This document shows, piece after piece, positions 26,670 through 34,525 of a DNA stretch of 49,564 nucleotides. The stretch's first letter is position 1; every line of letters starts with the position of its first letter. The notes under the pieces were generated by a model, which was not told the DNA's origin, did no database searches, and saw nothing but the letters and a program-made list of their open reading frames with translations. The position numbers and the translations under genes were made by a program. Source of the DNA: Alphaproteobacteria bacterium (GTDB lineage Bacteria; Pseudomonadota; Alphaproteobacteria; JAJTHO01; CANGYM01); assembly GCA_947458145.1 (NCBI GenBank), contig CANGYM010000002.1:1-49564 (forward strand). The letters are read 5' to 3'.

Positions 26670-27287
26670 TTAATGATGAAAAATATCGTCCTGACCATCA
26701 CCCCATCCCATCAGATCCAACTGAACACGGGTGGGCAAAAATTCAAAACAGCGCTGGGCCATGGCCAGGCGATCTTCCCGTTGCAGTCGGCCCTGTAAAA
26801 TGGCCCTTAACCGGTGCAAATGCAGGACATCTCCGGCGGCGTAATTTTGTTGATCTTTGGTGAGCGAGGTATGGCCCCAGTCAGACGATTGCTGTTCCTT
26901 TTTCATCTCCAGCCCCAAAAGTTCATGACACAGGGCCTTTAATCCATGGCGGTCTGTATAGGTGCGCACCAATTTAGAGGCGATTTTGGTGCAAAACAAA
27001 GGGGCCGCGACAATATCCAAATGGTGTAACAACGTCGCCACATCAAAACGGGCAAAATGGAAAATCTTTGTGCGCTCTGGGTCCGAGAGGACGGCTTTCA
27101 GGCGGGGGGCCTCAAAGGTGCCTTGGGTAAAATGAACCAGATGGACATCCCCTTCTGCATCCGCAATTTGCACCACGCACAAGCGATCCCGCAAAGGATT
27201 CAAGCCCATGGTTTCTGTATCAACAGCCAGATCGCCTTTCAGGATCACCGTTTCGGGTAAGTCATTTTGATGATAGGTCAGACGCAT
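26670..27287 (-). CDS. rnd: Ribonuclease D-like 3'-5' exonuclease (short form)
   Basis: This DEDD-family exonuclease has Exo I DTETMG, Exo II within FHFARFDVATL, and Exo III around YAAGDVLHL with Tyr and Asp. RNase D trims tRNA 3' ends. At 205 residues it holds only the catalytic domain and lacks the C-terminal HRDC domains of E. coli RNase D (375 residues), a short form common in alphaproteobacteria. It is the first gene of rnd-xseB-nadE and is divergent from flhF, with 105 bases between the starts. Confidence 0.92.
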   Translation of the reverse strand: MRLTYHQNDLPETVILKGDLAVDTETMGLNPLRDRLCVVQIADAEGDVHLVHFTQGTFEAPRLKAVLSDPERTKIFHFARFDVATLLHHLDIVAAPLFCTKIASKLVRTYTDRHGLKALCHELLGLEMKKEQQSSDWGHTSLTKDQQNYAAGDVLHLHRLRAILQGRLQREDRLAMAQRCFEFLPTRVQLDLMGWGDGQDDIFHH

Positions 27288-27392
27288 GCAAAGTTCCTCA
27301 ATGTCGTTTGTTCATACTTTTTTTACCCTCTTTTGTCTAGAGTACACCTGCCCTTGAGAAAAAAAGAACATCACAAAGGATCAACGGCCATC

Positions 27393-28409
27393 ATGCGCAT
27401 GAAAACCTTTTCTGCTCCCTCAATGAGCCAAGCCCTTAAGCTGGTGGAAGAGCAGATGGGCAAAGACGCCATTATTTTGTCTTCCAAGGAAAACACCAAA
27501 GACGGGATCGTGCATGTCACGGCGGGACTGGATCCGGATTTTGTCAGCCGCCCTGTTGTGGTGCGCTCAACGCCCGAAACCAAGCCATCAAAAATCATTC
27601 GGCCCGCCTTTGCCCCCCCGCCAGCGCCCACAAAAATTCCTGATTCGGTTTTGGATACCGTGTCTGGTTGGCTTAAACAACATGGATTTTCCACAAACCG
27701 CATTGTGCATCTGTTGCAGCCATGCGGTTTTTTCAGTGATCCCGATCCCACCCCCGCAAACATTTTATCGTTTTGTTTGGGCCGAACCATACGCTGCACA
27801 TCGTTTTGGGAAACGGTACATCATAAAAAACCTGTGGTTTTTTTGGGCACACCAGGCACAGGAAAAACAGTAGCTGTGGCCAAATTGGCAACACAGGCCT
27901 TGCTGCACGATTTTAAACCGATTTTGATGTCCAGCGATGTTGCAAAAGCAGGCGGGATTGAGCAATTAGAGCATCTAACCCGCATTTTAAACCTGCCTTT
28001 GCATATTGCCGAAGATCAGCAGGCCCTGACACAGACATTACGCCATTTGCCCGCAACGGTCCCCATCCTGATGGATACACAGGGCATTCATGCCTATGAT
28101 GATTTGGCCATTGCCCGTTTTCAGGACCTGTTTCCTGCGGACCGCTTTGGCTTTGTTCTGGTGTCATCCCCGCAGGATCATGAAGAGGACATTGCCTTAT
28201 TGCTTGAAAAACTGGGGTCTGCCTATCACCCTATGGGGCTGCTGCCAACCAAGCTGGACACATCCCGCAAATGGGGACATATTCTGCAAACGGCCCTGAC
28301 GTTTCGTCTGCCTTTGTTTGAACTGGGTGTATCTGCCAGTGTCACCCACGGACTGATGGCAGCCCACCCCGATACGATTGCCCGTTTTTTCCAAACACAT
28401 CAAGGATGA
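27393..28409 (+). CDS. flhF: FlhF, SRP-type GTPase for flagellar placement
   Basis: FlhF is a GTPase related to Ffh and FtsY that sets the site and number of flagella. The N-terminal part is a basic, poorly conserved region (MRMKTFSAPSMSQALKLVEE is typical of FlhF). It is followed by a helical N-domain and the G domain with the P-loop GTPGTGKT (152-159), DTQG (228-231) and TKLD (286-289). The usual DTYRIGAVEQL reads SSDVAKAGGIEQL, so the Arg of that motif is missing. I start at the ATG giving MRMKTF (338 residues). It shares a 4-base ATGA overlap with flhG. Confidence 0.88.
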   Translation: MRMKTFSAPSMSQALKLVEEQMGKDAIILSSKENTKDGIVHVTAGLDPDFVSRPVVVRSTPETKPSKIIRPAFAPPPAPTKIPDSVLDTVSGWLKQHGFSTNRIVHLLQPCGFFSDPDPTPANILSFCLGRTIRCTSFWETVHHKKPVVFLGTPGTGKTVAVAKLATQALLHDFKPILMSSDVAKAGGIEQLEHLTRILNLPLHIAEDQQALTQTLRHLPATVPILMDTQGIHAYDDLAIARFQDLFPADRFGFVLVSSPQDHEEDIALLLEKLGSAYHPMGLLPTKLDTSRKWGHILQTALTFRLPLFELGVSASVTHGLMAAHPDTIARFFQTHQG

Positions 28410-29158
28410 TTATCGTGACCGGAACCATTATCGCTATCGCTTCAGGGAAAGGGGGGGTTGGAAAAACCTTCTTTTCCATTTCCTTGGCCACAGCTTTGGC
28501 CCAAAACAACCGCCGTGTTTTGTTGTTTGATGGGGATTTGGGGCTGGCGAATGTTGACATTCAAATGGGTGTGGTGCCCCAGAATGATCTGAGTTTGCTT
28601 TTGCGAGAGGACGTGGACCCCATGAGCCTGGTCGAGCACAATAAGGAAACGGGCATTGATTTTTTGGCGGGTCCTTCGGGCTCTGATACCTATGCCAATC
28701 TCAGTGCGGGGGAATTGACATTGCTGGCCAAAAAACTGGAAAAGCTGAGAGCGCACTATGATGACATCATTTTTGACCTCAGCGCCGGCGTCAGCAAAAC
28801 GGTTTCTATCTTGGCCAGCAGTGCCGATAAAATCCTAATGCTTTTTACGCCGGACCCCACATCGCTGACGGATGCCTATGCGTGCGTGAAGGTTTTCCAC
28901 CAAAAAAAAGTGTCCGACCGTGTCAGTTTGATTGTCAACATGGCGCTGGATCGGGTTCAGGCGGCCAAAACGTGTGATACCTTATTGCGGGCTTGCCAGA
29001 CATTTTTGCAAATCAAGCCCCCCTATCTGGGTTTTGTCCCCAGAGACAGCCACGTCACAATGGCCATTCGCGCCCAAAAACCCTTGCTGCTTCATGCCCC
29101 CAATTGCGCCGCAACCAAAGCGGTTCGGGACATTGCGCAGAGTTTGGATCTGGATTAA
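28406..29158 (+). CDS. flhG: FlhG (FleN/YlxH), MinD-type ATPase
   Basis: FlhG is a ParA/MinD-family ATPase that controls flagellar number and opposes FlhF. The deviant Walker A motif KGGVGKT lies at 15-21, then DGDLGLANVDI, FDLSAGVSKTV and the DPTSLTDAYACVK motif typical of FlhG. The length of 250 residues is slightly shorter than common forms, which often have an N-terminal FlhF-activating helix; here the protein starts almost directly at the P-loop strand. It overlaps flhF by 4 bases. No other flagellar gene is in the window. Confidence 0.9.
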   Translation: MIIVTGTIIAIASGKGGVGKTFFSISLATALAQNNRRVLLFDGDLGLANVDIQMGVVPQNDLSLLLREDVDPMSLVEHNKETGIDFLAGPSGSDTYANLSAGELTLLAKKLEKLRAHYDDIIFDLSAGVSKTVSILASSADKILMLFTPDPTSLTDAYACVKVFHQKKVSDRVSLIVNMALDRVQAAKTCDTLLRACQTFLQIKPPYLGFVPRDSHVTMAIRAQKPLLLHAPNCAATKAVRDIAQSLDLD

Positions 29159-29208
29159 CCCCATAGGACCACGTTCATGGGGTGAGCCCAGATGATCCAC
29201 GCCCACGA

Positions 29209-29237
29209 TTGTGAATCGTCTCAAAAAAAGCTATACT
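29209..29237 (+). promoter_or_regulatory. Probable sigma70-type promoter of aroA
   Basis: TTGTGA, 17 bases, TATACT (four and five matches to consensus) lies 30-58 bases before aroA, in the 108-base gap after flhG. The -35 element overlaps a perfect 6-bp inverted repeat, ACGATT-GTG-AATCGT, at 29205-29219, which could be a protein-binding site. Confidence 0.5.
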
Positions 29238-29266
29238 GGTTCCTTCCTTGACCAAAGAAAACGTTC

Positions 29267-30604
29267 ATGTCCTTTCTATCCTGCCACGCTGCCGTATCCC
29301 CCCTTTCGGGGACTATTCCTATCCCTGGGGATAAATCCCTATCCCACCGTGCCTTGATCTTTGCGGCCTTGGCCAGGGGCAAAACCACCATCACGGGACT
29401 GCTGCCCAGTGAGGATGTATGGTCCACACGACTGGCCTTGGCCAGTCTGGGCGTTGATTTTCAAGATGAATCCGATGGCCGCGTTGCCGTCAACAGCCTC
29501 GGGTATCAAGCATTTCATGAACCCGAAGACATTTGGAACATGGGCAATTCCGGAACCAGCGCCAGACTGTTGATGGGCATGGTTTGCAACCTCCCGTTTC
29601 GGGTTTTTATGACGGGGGATGCGTCTTTGCGGCGGCGTCCCATGGGGCGTGTGATCCAGCCCTTATCTCAATTTGGGGCCAAAATCACGGCACGCCAAGA
29701 TAAGATTCTTCCCTTGTTCATTGAGGGCGCGGCCCATCCTGTTCCCATCACCTATACCCTGCCCGTTCCCTCAGCCCAGGTGAAATCCGCAATCCTGCTG
29801 GCGGGGTTAATGTGCCACGGGGAAACGACGGTGATTGAACCTGAACCTTCCCGTGATCACACCGAACGTTTGTTTGATTATTATGCCATTCCTCATTCCA
29901 TTACCGAGAGAAACGGACACCGCCACATCACGGTTAAGGGCTTTCCTGAAATCCAACCTCGTCCTCTTCACATCGTGGGGGATCCGTCTTCGGCTGCTTT
30001 TGTTATGGTTGCGGCCCTGTTGGTCCCTGGCAGTGATGTCACAATACACAATGTTGGCCTGAATCCCCTCAGAACAGGTTTAATTGAGACCCTGCAGGAC
30101 ATGGGGGGGGATATTCAAATTCACAATCAAACCGTTGTTTCCGGAGAAGAAGTTGGTGACATTGTGGTTCGGGGCAGTGCCTTGCGCGGTGTCACTGTTC
30201 CAGCCGAACGGGCCCCCCGTATGATTGATGAATATCCCATTTTATCTGTGGCGGCCTCTTTTGCTGAGGGCCCAACAGAAATGCACGGGTTGGCCGAGCT
30301 TAGGGTCAAAGAAAGCAATCGACTGCAGGCCATTCTTGACGGTCTGTCTGCGGTGGGCGTTCGGGCTGAAAGTCACGATGACACCTTAACCGTTTATGGG
30401 CAAAACACCGTTCGCGGCGGGGCCACCATCGCCGCCCATCTCGATCATCGCATGGCCATGAGCTTTTTTGTCATGGGCCTGCGGACACAGTCCCCCATCA
30501 TGATCCAGGGCTGGGAATCCATCAACACCAGTTTCCCAACCTTTTTGGACTGCATGCGCAGTATGGGTGTGACCTTTGCCGTGATCCCTGATGCCAAACC
30601 ATAA
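29267..30604 (+). CDS. aroA: 3-phosphoshikimate 1-carboxyvinyltransferase (EPSP synthase, class II-like)
   Basis: AroA joins shikimate 3-phosphate and PEP in the shikimate pathway. The two inside-out domains are evident. Class II-type motifs are visible: IPGDKSLSHRA, GDASLRRRPMGRV, PSAQVKSAILLAG, SRDHTERLF and NPLRTGLIETL. The PEP-site loop reads GNSGTSARLL, with Gly where naturally glyphosate-tolerant class II enzymes have Ala. The length of 445 residues is normal. A good promoter lies upstream. aroA is followed after 19 bases by argD, so aroA-argD-argF-tsaC may be one transcript. Confidence 0.96.
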   Translation: MSFLSCHAAVSPLSGTIPIPGDKSLSHRALIFAALARGKTTITGLLPSEDVWSTRLALASLGVDFQDESDGRVAVNSLGYQAFHEPEDIWNMGNSGTSARLLMGMVCNLPFRVFMTGDASLRRRPMGRVIQPLSQFGAKITARQDKILPLFIEGAAHPVPITYTLPVPSAQVKSAILLAGLMCHGETTVIEPEPSRDHTERLFDYYAIPHSITERNGHRHITVKGFPEIQPRPLHIVGDPSSAAFVMVAALLVPGSDVTIHNVGLNPLRTGLIETLQDMGGDIQIHNQTVVSGEEVGDIVVRGSALRGVTVPAERAPRMIDEYPILSVAASFAEGPTEMHGLAELRVKESNRLQAILDGLSAVGVRAESHDDTLTVYGQNTVRGGATIAAHLDHRMAMSFFVMGLRTQSPIMIQGWESINTSFPTFLDCMRSMGVTFAVIPDAKP

Positions 30605-30623
30605 ACCAAAGAATATCAAGACA

Positions 30624-31811
30624 ATGCCCTCCCCCATTCTGCCCGTTTTTTCGCCTTTTCCTGTCTCTTTTGTTCGGGGGGAGGGTGTTTATTTGTATGA
30701 TACCTCCGGCAAACGGCATTTGGATTTTGGCAGCGGCGTTGCGGTTTCTGCGCTGGGGCACAGCCACCCCTCTGTCATTCGGGCCATCACGGAACAGGTG
30801 CAGCGCGTTATCCATGTTTCCAACTGGTACCAGATTCCTGAACAATACGAGGCCGCTGAGGCCCTGATTGCCCATACCTTCGCGGATTATGTTTTTTTTG
30901 CCAACTCAGGCACAGAAACCATCGATGGAGCCATCAAACTGGTGCGGCAATACCAGATTCATCACAAACATCCCGAACGGTACCGGATCATTACCGTCAA
31001 GGGATCGTTTCACGGGCGCACCTTTGCGGCCATGTCGGCGTGCGGCAAAAATACCTTTGCCCCTGATTTACCAGGATTTGATTCTGTGCCTTTTGGGGAC
31101 TGGGATGCCCTGGAATCCGCCATAACCCCCCACACGGCCGGCATTTTGATTGAACCGATTTTGGGGGAGGGGGGCATTCTTCCCGTCCCCCTAACCCAAC
31201 TGCGCCGATTAAGGGACCTGTGTGATCAGCATGATTTGGTTTTATGTTTCGATGAAATTCAAACAGGGGTTGGGCGCACAGGCCATTTGTATGCCTATGA
31301 GGCGGCCGGCATAGCCCCCGATGTTTTAACCACCGCCAAAGGGATGGGGGCAGGATTCCCCGTAGGGGCCATTTTGACCAATCAAAAGGTGGGGGGATGC
31401 ATGCAATCCGGTATGCATGGATCCACGTTTGGGGGCAATCCTTTGGCGTGCAGGGTTGTTTCCGCCGTTCTGGCAGAAATCACGCAGCCAGCCTTTTTGG
31501 ATCATGTCCGCGCCATGGGACAGTGGCTTTGGGAAGAACTTGAGACCCTAACAAAAACCTATCCCCACGTGTTTTCTCAGGTCCGTGGGGCGGGATTGAT
31601 GCAGGGTCTGGTTTGCATTGAAACTCTGGACAATCGATCTATCGCCATGTCCCTGATGCAAAAAGGCCTCTTGGTGATTCCCGCAGGCCAAAACACCATT
31701 CGTCTGATGCCCCCCCTGATTGTCACAAAAAATCAGATTGACGAAGCTGTTGCTATTTTACGTGATTTTTGCAAGGATCCTTCTTTTTCTTTTCATCACT
31801 TAAATCCCTAA
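30624..31811 (+). CDS. argD: Acetylornithine aminotransferase
   Basis: This PLP enzyme (class III aminotransferase) makes N-acetylornithine in arginine synthesis and often also serves as the succinyl-DAP aminotransferase of the lysine route, which would fit with dapD here. The motifs are FANSGTETIDGAIKLVRQY, GSFHGRTFAAMSA, CFDEIQTGVGRTG and TTAKGMGAGFPVGA, where Lys binds PLP. I start at the ATG giving MPSPILPVFSPF; an earlier ATG at 30591 would overlap aroA. Length is 395 residues. argF follows after one base. Confidence 0.95.
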   Translation: MPSPILPVFSPFPVSFVRGEGVYLYDTSGKRHLDFGSGVAVSALGHSHPSVIRAITEQVQRVIHVSNWYQIPEQYEAAEALIAHTFADYVFFANSGTETIDGAIKLVRQYQIHHKHPERYRIITVKGSFHGRTFAAMSACGKNTFAPDLPGFDSVPFGDWDALESAITPHTAGILIEPILGEGGILPVPLTQLRRLRDLCDQHDLVLCFDEIQTGVGRTGHLYAYEAAGIAPDVLTTAKGMGAGFPVGAILTNQKVGGCMQSGMHGSTFGGNPLACRVVSAVLAEITQPAFLDHVRAMGQWLWEELETLTKTYPHVFSQVRGAGLMQGLVCIETLDNRSIAMSLMQKGLLVIPAGQNTIRLMPPLIVTKNQIDEAVAILRDFCKDPSFSFHHLNP

Positions 31812-31812
31812 C

Positions 31813-32715
31813 ATGATTCGCCATTTTTTAGATTTGGATGCCTTGGATGCAGAGGCCCTAAAGGGCCTGCTGGATCAAGCCCTGAGCCTGAAACAGACCC
31901 GTTTGTTTCCCGATGCCTTGCGGGGGAAAACAGTGGCGATGATTTTTGAAAAACCCTCAACCCGCACACGGTTTTCTTTTGAAAAAGCCATCCACGATTT
32001 GGGGGGGCAGGCCATTGTCGTTAACAAAAATGATATGCAACTGGGACGCGGCGAAACTGTTGCGGATACAGCCCGCGTTCTTTCGCGTTATGTGGATGCC
32101 ATCATCGCCCGCACAATCGCCCATCAGACCCTGCTGGATTTAAAAGAGCACGCCAGCGTTCCCGTGATCAATGCCCTGAGCAATCATAGCCATCCCTGCC
32201 AGATTCTGGCGGATTTGTTGACGGTTCACGAGGCCTTTGGCCCCCTGACCCACCCACGCATCACGTGGATCGGGGATCCCAACAATGTCTTTTTTTCGTG
32301 GCTTCAGGCGTGCCTGATCCTGAAGTTTCCTCTTACACTGAGCTGCCCCCCTTCCCTATTCCGTGACGATTTAAAAAAGCAGTTTGATCAAAATCCCCTT
32401 TTGACATGGGAAGAGGATCCCAAAAAAGCATCCAGCGGCGCCCACGTCGTCATGACAGATACGTGGGTTTCCATGGGGTGCGAAAACCCTGAGGCGCAAA
32501 CGCGCCTCCTCACCCCCTATCAGATCAATGACGACGTGATGAAACGGGCGGATAAAGATGCCATTTTCCTGCATTGCCTGCCGGCTGTGCGTGGGCAAGA
32601 GGTCACCGATGCGGTCATGGATGGACCCCAAAGCAAAATTTTTGATCAGGCCGAAAACCGACTGCATGCCCAGCGTGCCCTTTTGTTATGGTGCCTTCAA
32701 ACCCCCAAGGCATAA
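31813..32715 (+). CDS. argF: Ornithine carbamoyltransferase
   Basis: ArgF makes citrulline from ornithine and carbamoyl phosphate. The carbamoyl-phosphate motif is EKPSTRTRFSFE, followed by the ornithine-side segments NALSNHSHPCQILADLLT, TWIGDPNNVFFSW and VVMTDTWVSMG, and the Cys-containing HCLPAVRGQEV. The length of 300 residues is standard for the trimeric enzyme. It directly follows argD, the gene order seen in many alphaproteobacteria, and precedes tsaC by 2 bases. Confidence 0.97.
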   Translation: MIRHFLDLDALDAEALKGLLDQALSLKQTRLFPDALRGKTVAMIFEKPSTRTRFSFEKAIHDLGGQAIVVNKNDMQLGRGETVADTARVLSRYVDAIIARTIAHQTLLDLKEHASVPVINALSNHSHPCQILADLLTVHEAFGPLTHPRITWIGDPNNVFFSWLQACLILKFPLTLSCPPSLFRDDLKKQFDQNPLLTWEEDPKKASSGAHVVMTDTWVSMGCENPEAQTRLLTPYQINDDVMKRADKDAIFLHCLPAVRGQEVTDAVMDGPQSKIFDQAENRLHAQRALLLWCLQTPKA

Positions 32716-32717
32716 CC

Positions 32718-33653
32718 ATGGACCCTTTTTTTCTGGCAGATGGTCTTGTGGCCCTGCAATCTGGCGCCCTCGTCATCATTCCCACAGAAACGGTTTATGG
32801 ATTGGCCGCCGATGCCACGAATCCCAAAGCCATCGCCGCCCTGTACGCGGCCAAGGGCCGCCCCGCCACCAATCCCCTGATTGTTCATGTTGCGGATAAA
32901 GCGGCGGCCCAGCGTTGGGGCATGTTTTCAGAAACGGCCCATAAACTGGCGGATGCGTTCTGGCCCGGCCCCCTGACCCTCGTTTTGCCCATGACGCCAG
33001 AGGCCAAAGAGCATTTGGCCCCCGCTGTCACGGCGGGACAGAATACGCTGGCCCTTAGGATGCCGCAGCACCCGTTGACGTTGGCGGTTTTACGGTCTCT
33101 CCCCTTTCCGCTCGCCGCCCCCAGTGCCAATTTGTCGAATCAGCTTTCCCCCACACGCATCCATCATCTTCATTCTGATCTGCTGGCCCATGTGGCCCAT
33201 GTTTGGGACGGCGGGCCCTGTATCCAAGGTTTGGAATCCACCATTGTCCAAGTCATAGGGGACAATTGGGCTTTGCTGCGTCATGGGATTTTAACGCAGG
33301 AGGATCTCACCACTTTTCTAAAGACCCCTCCCCTCTCCGCCACAACAGCCGCCCCAGGGCAATCCCTGCGGCACTATGCGCCGCAACATCCCATGATCCT
33401 CAACAGCACGATCGTGGGCCCAGAGGATGCCCTTCTGGCCTTTGGCCCCCAAGTCCCTGCGGGGGGGATGATCACACGGAACCTCAGCGTACGCGGCAAC
33501 CTCAACGAAGCGGCTGCCCATCTGTTTGATGCCCTGCATACGCTGGATCAATGGCCATGCCAGCGTATTGTGGTGATGCCCATTCCCGAAGCGGGGGTGG
33601 GTTTGGCCATCAATGAACGCCTCAGAAAAGGGGCTGCCAGAGCCACTCTTTAA
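32718..33653 (+). CDS. L-threonylcarbamoyladenylate synthase (Sua5 type)
   Basis: This enzyme makes threonylcarbamoyl-AMP from threonine, bicarbonate and ATP for the t6A37 tRNA modification. The N-terminal YrdC domain has IPTETVYGLAADA, the KGRPATNPL motif and APSANLSNQLSPT. The C-terminal Sua5 domain (from about residue 200, after APGQSLRHYAPQ) marks it as the long form rather than TsaC. I start at the ATG giving MDPFFLADG, with AAGG 7 bases before it (311 residues); the ATG at 32688 would overlap argF. It ends the aroA-argD-argF series. Confidence 0.94.
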   Translation: MDPFFLADGLVALQSGALVIIPTETVYGLAADATNPKAIAALYAAKGRPATNPLIVHVADKAAAQRWGMFSETAHKLADAFWPGPLTLVLPMTPEAKEHLAPAVTAGQNTLALRMPQHPLTLAVLRSLPFPLAAPSANLSNQLSPTRIHHLHSDLLAHVAHVWDGGPCIQGLESTIVQVIGDNWALLRHGILTQEDLTTFLKTPPLSATTAAPGQSLRHYAPQHPMILNSTIVGPEDALLAFGPQVPAGGMITRNLSVRGNLNEAAAHLFDALHTLDQWPCQRIVVMPIPEAGVGLAINERLRKGAARATL

Positions 33654-33685
33654 AATTTTTTTCCGCCGTCTTAACAGTGAAACGA

Positions 33686-33713
33686 TTGCTTTTTTTTGCG
33701 TTATCCTTAAAAT
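33686..33713 (+). promoter_or_regulatory. Possible sigma70-type promoter of sodB
   Basis: TTGCTT, 16 bases, TAAAAT (four and five consensus matches) lies in the 96-base gap before sodB, about 37 bases upstream of the start. The gap is very AT-rich, so chance matches are more likely. This is a by-eye call. Confidence 0.4.
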
Positions 33714-33749
33714 GCACTTTCTTTATATCTTTACGTTAGGGATTTTTTT

Positions 33750-34415
33750 ATGTCGTTGACACTCGCGCCTTTACCTTTTGCCCTCAATGCCTTGGCCCCC
33801 CATATGTCCCAAGAAACCTTGGAAATTCATCATGGTAAGCATCACAAAGCCTATGTTGATAAACTCAACACCCTAACACCAGGCACCCGCTATGAAGGAA
33901 AATCCCTGGAGGCCATCGTTAAAATGTCTTTTGATGCGGGCGATCACGTTGTCTTTAACAATGCGGCCCAGGTGTTTAACCACGACTTTTTTTGGAACAG
34001 CCTAAAGCCCGCGGGCGGCGGTGAACCCACTGGATCCCTGCGCACAGCCTTGGATGAAAAATTCGGCAGCTTTGATGCGTTTAAGGCCGCATTTAAAGAA
34101 GCCGCTTTGGGACAATTCGGCAGCGGATGGGCTTGGTTGTGTTATAACATTGATGGACTGACCATAACCAAAACCTCTAATGCGGAAACCCCTTTGTTGG
34201 TCAATTCCCGTTTGTTGATGACATGCGATGTGTGGGAACATGCCTATTATGTGGATTACCGGAATCGTCGCGCTGATTTTGTTGATGTTTTTCTGAATCA
34301 TCTGGTGAATTGGGATTTTGCCCAGGCAAACTATGATGCCGCAACCGCCCATTTCAAGGCTGTTTTGGAAAAACAAGAAGCCACTCAAGCGGCTTTGGAG
34401 CAGGACGTAGCCTAG
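33750..34415 (+). CDS. sodB: Superoxide dismutase, iron type
   Basis: This enzyme dismutes superoxide in the cytoplasm. The metal ligands are His27 (in EIHHGKHH), His78 (AAQVFNHDFFW), Asp160 and His164 (DVWEHAYYVDYRN). The AAQ tripeptide before the second ligand and the TSNAETPLL segment point to the Fe form rather than Mn. There is no signal peptide. At 221 residues it is slightly longer than E. coli SodB (193) because of a longer C-terminal tail. It ends 11 bases before a tRNA gene. Confidence 0.95.
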   Translation: MSLTLAPLPFALNALAPHMSQETLEIHHGKHHKAYVDKLNTLTPGTRYEGKSLEAIVKMSFDAGDHVVFNNAAQVFNHDFFWNSLKPAGGGEPTGSLRTALDEKFGSFDAFKAAFKEAALGQFGSGWAWLCYNIDGLTITKTSNAETPLLVNSRLLMTCDVWEHAYYVDYRNRRADFVDVFLNHLVNWDFAQANYDAATAHFKAVLEKQEATQAALEQDVA

Positions 34416-34426
34416 TCCCCTTTCTC

Positions 34427-34502
34427 GGGCCTGTAGTTCAGCGGTTAGAACGCGCCGCTCATAACGGCGTTGTCGGGGGTTCGAATCCCTCCGGGCCCAC
34501 CA
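34427..34502 (+). tRNA. tRNA with CAU anticodon, probably tRNA-Ile2 (AUA, lysidine-modified)
   Basis: All cloverleaf parts fold: the acceptor GGGCCTG pairs with CGGGCCC (one G-U), the D stem is GTTC/GAAC, the anticodon stem CGCCG/CGGCG with loop CTCATAA (anticodon 34460-34462), and the T stem GGGGG/CCCTC around TTCGAAT. Discriminator A73 and an encoded CCA complete it. Total length is 76. A CAU anticodon fits Met or Ile2. The C4-G69 and C5-G68 acceptor pairs, known TilS determinants, and the D-loop similarity to E. coli tRNA-Ile2 favour Ile2. It sits between sodB and the trpD-like gene without a visible terminator. Confidence 0.93.
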
Positions 34503-34525
34503 TGGCGTTTTAAAGGAAACCCTTT

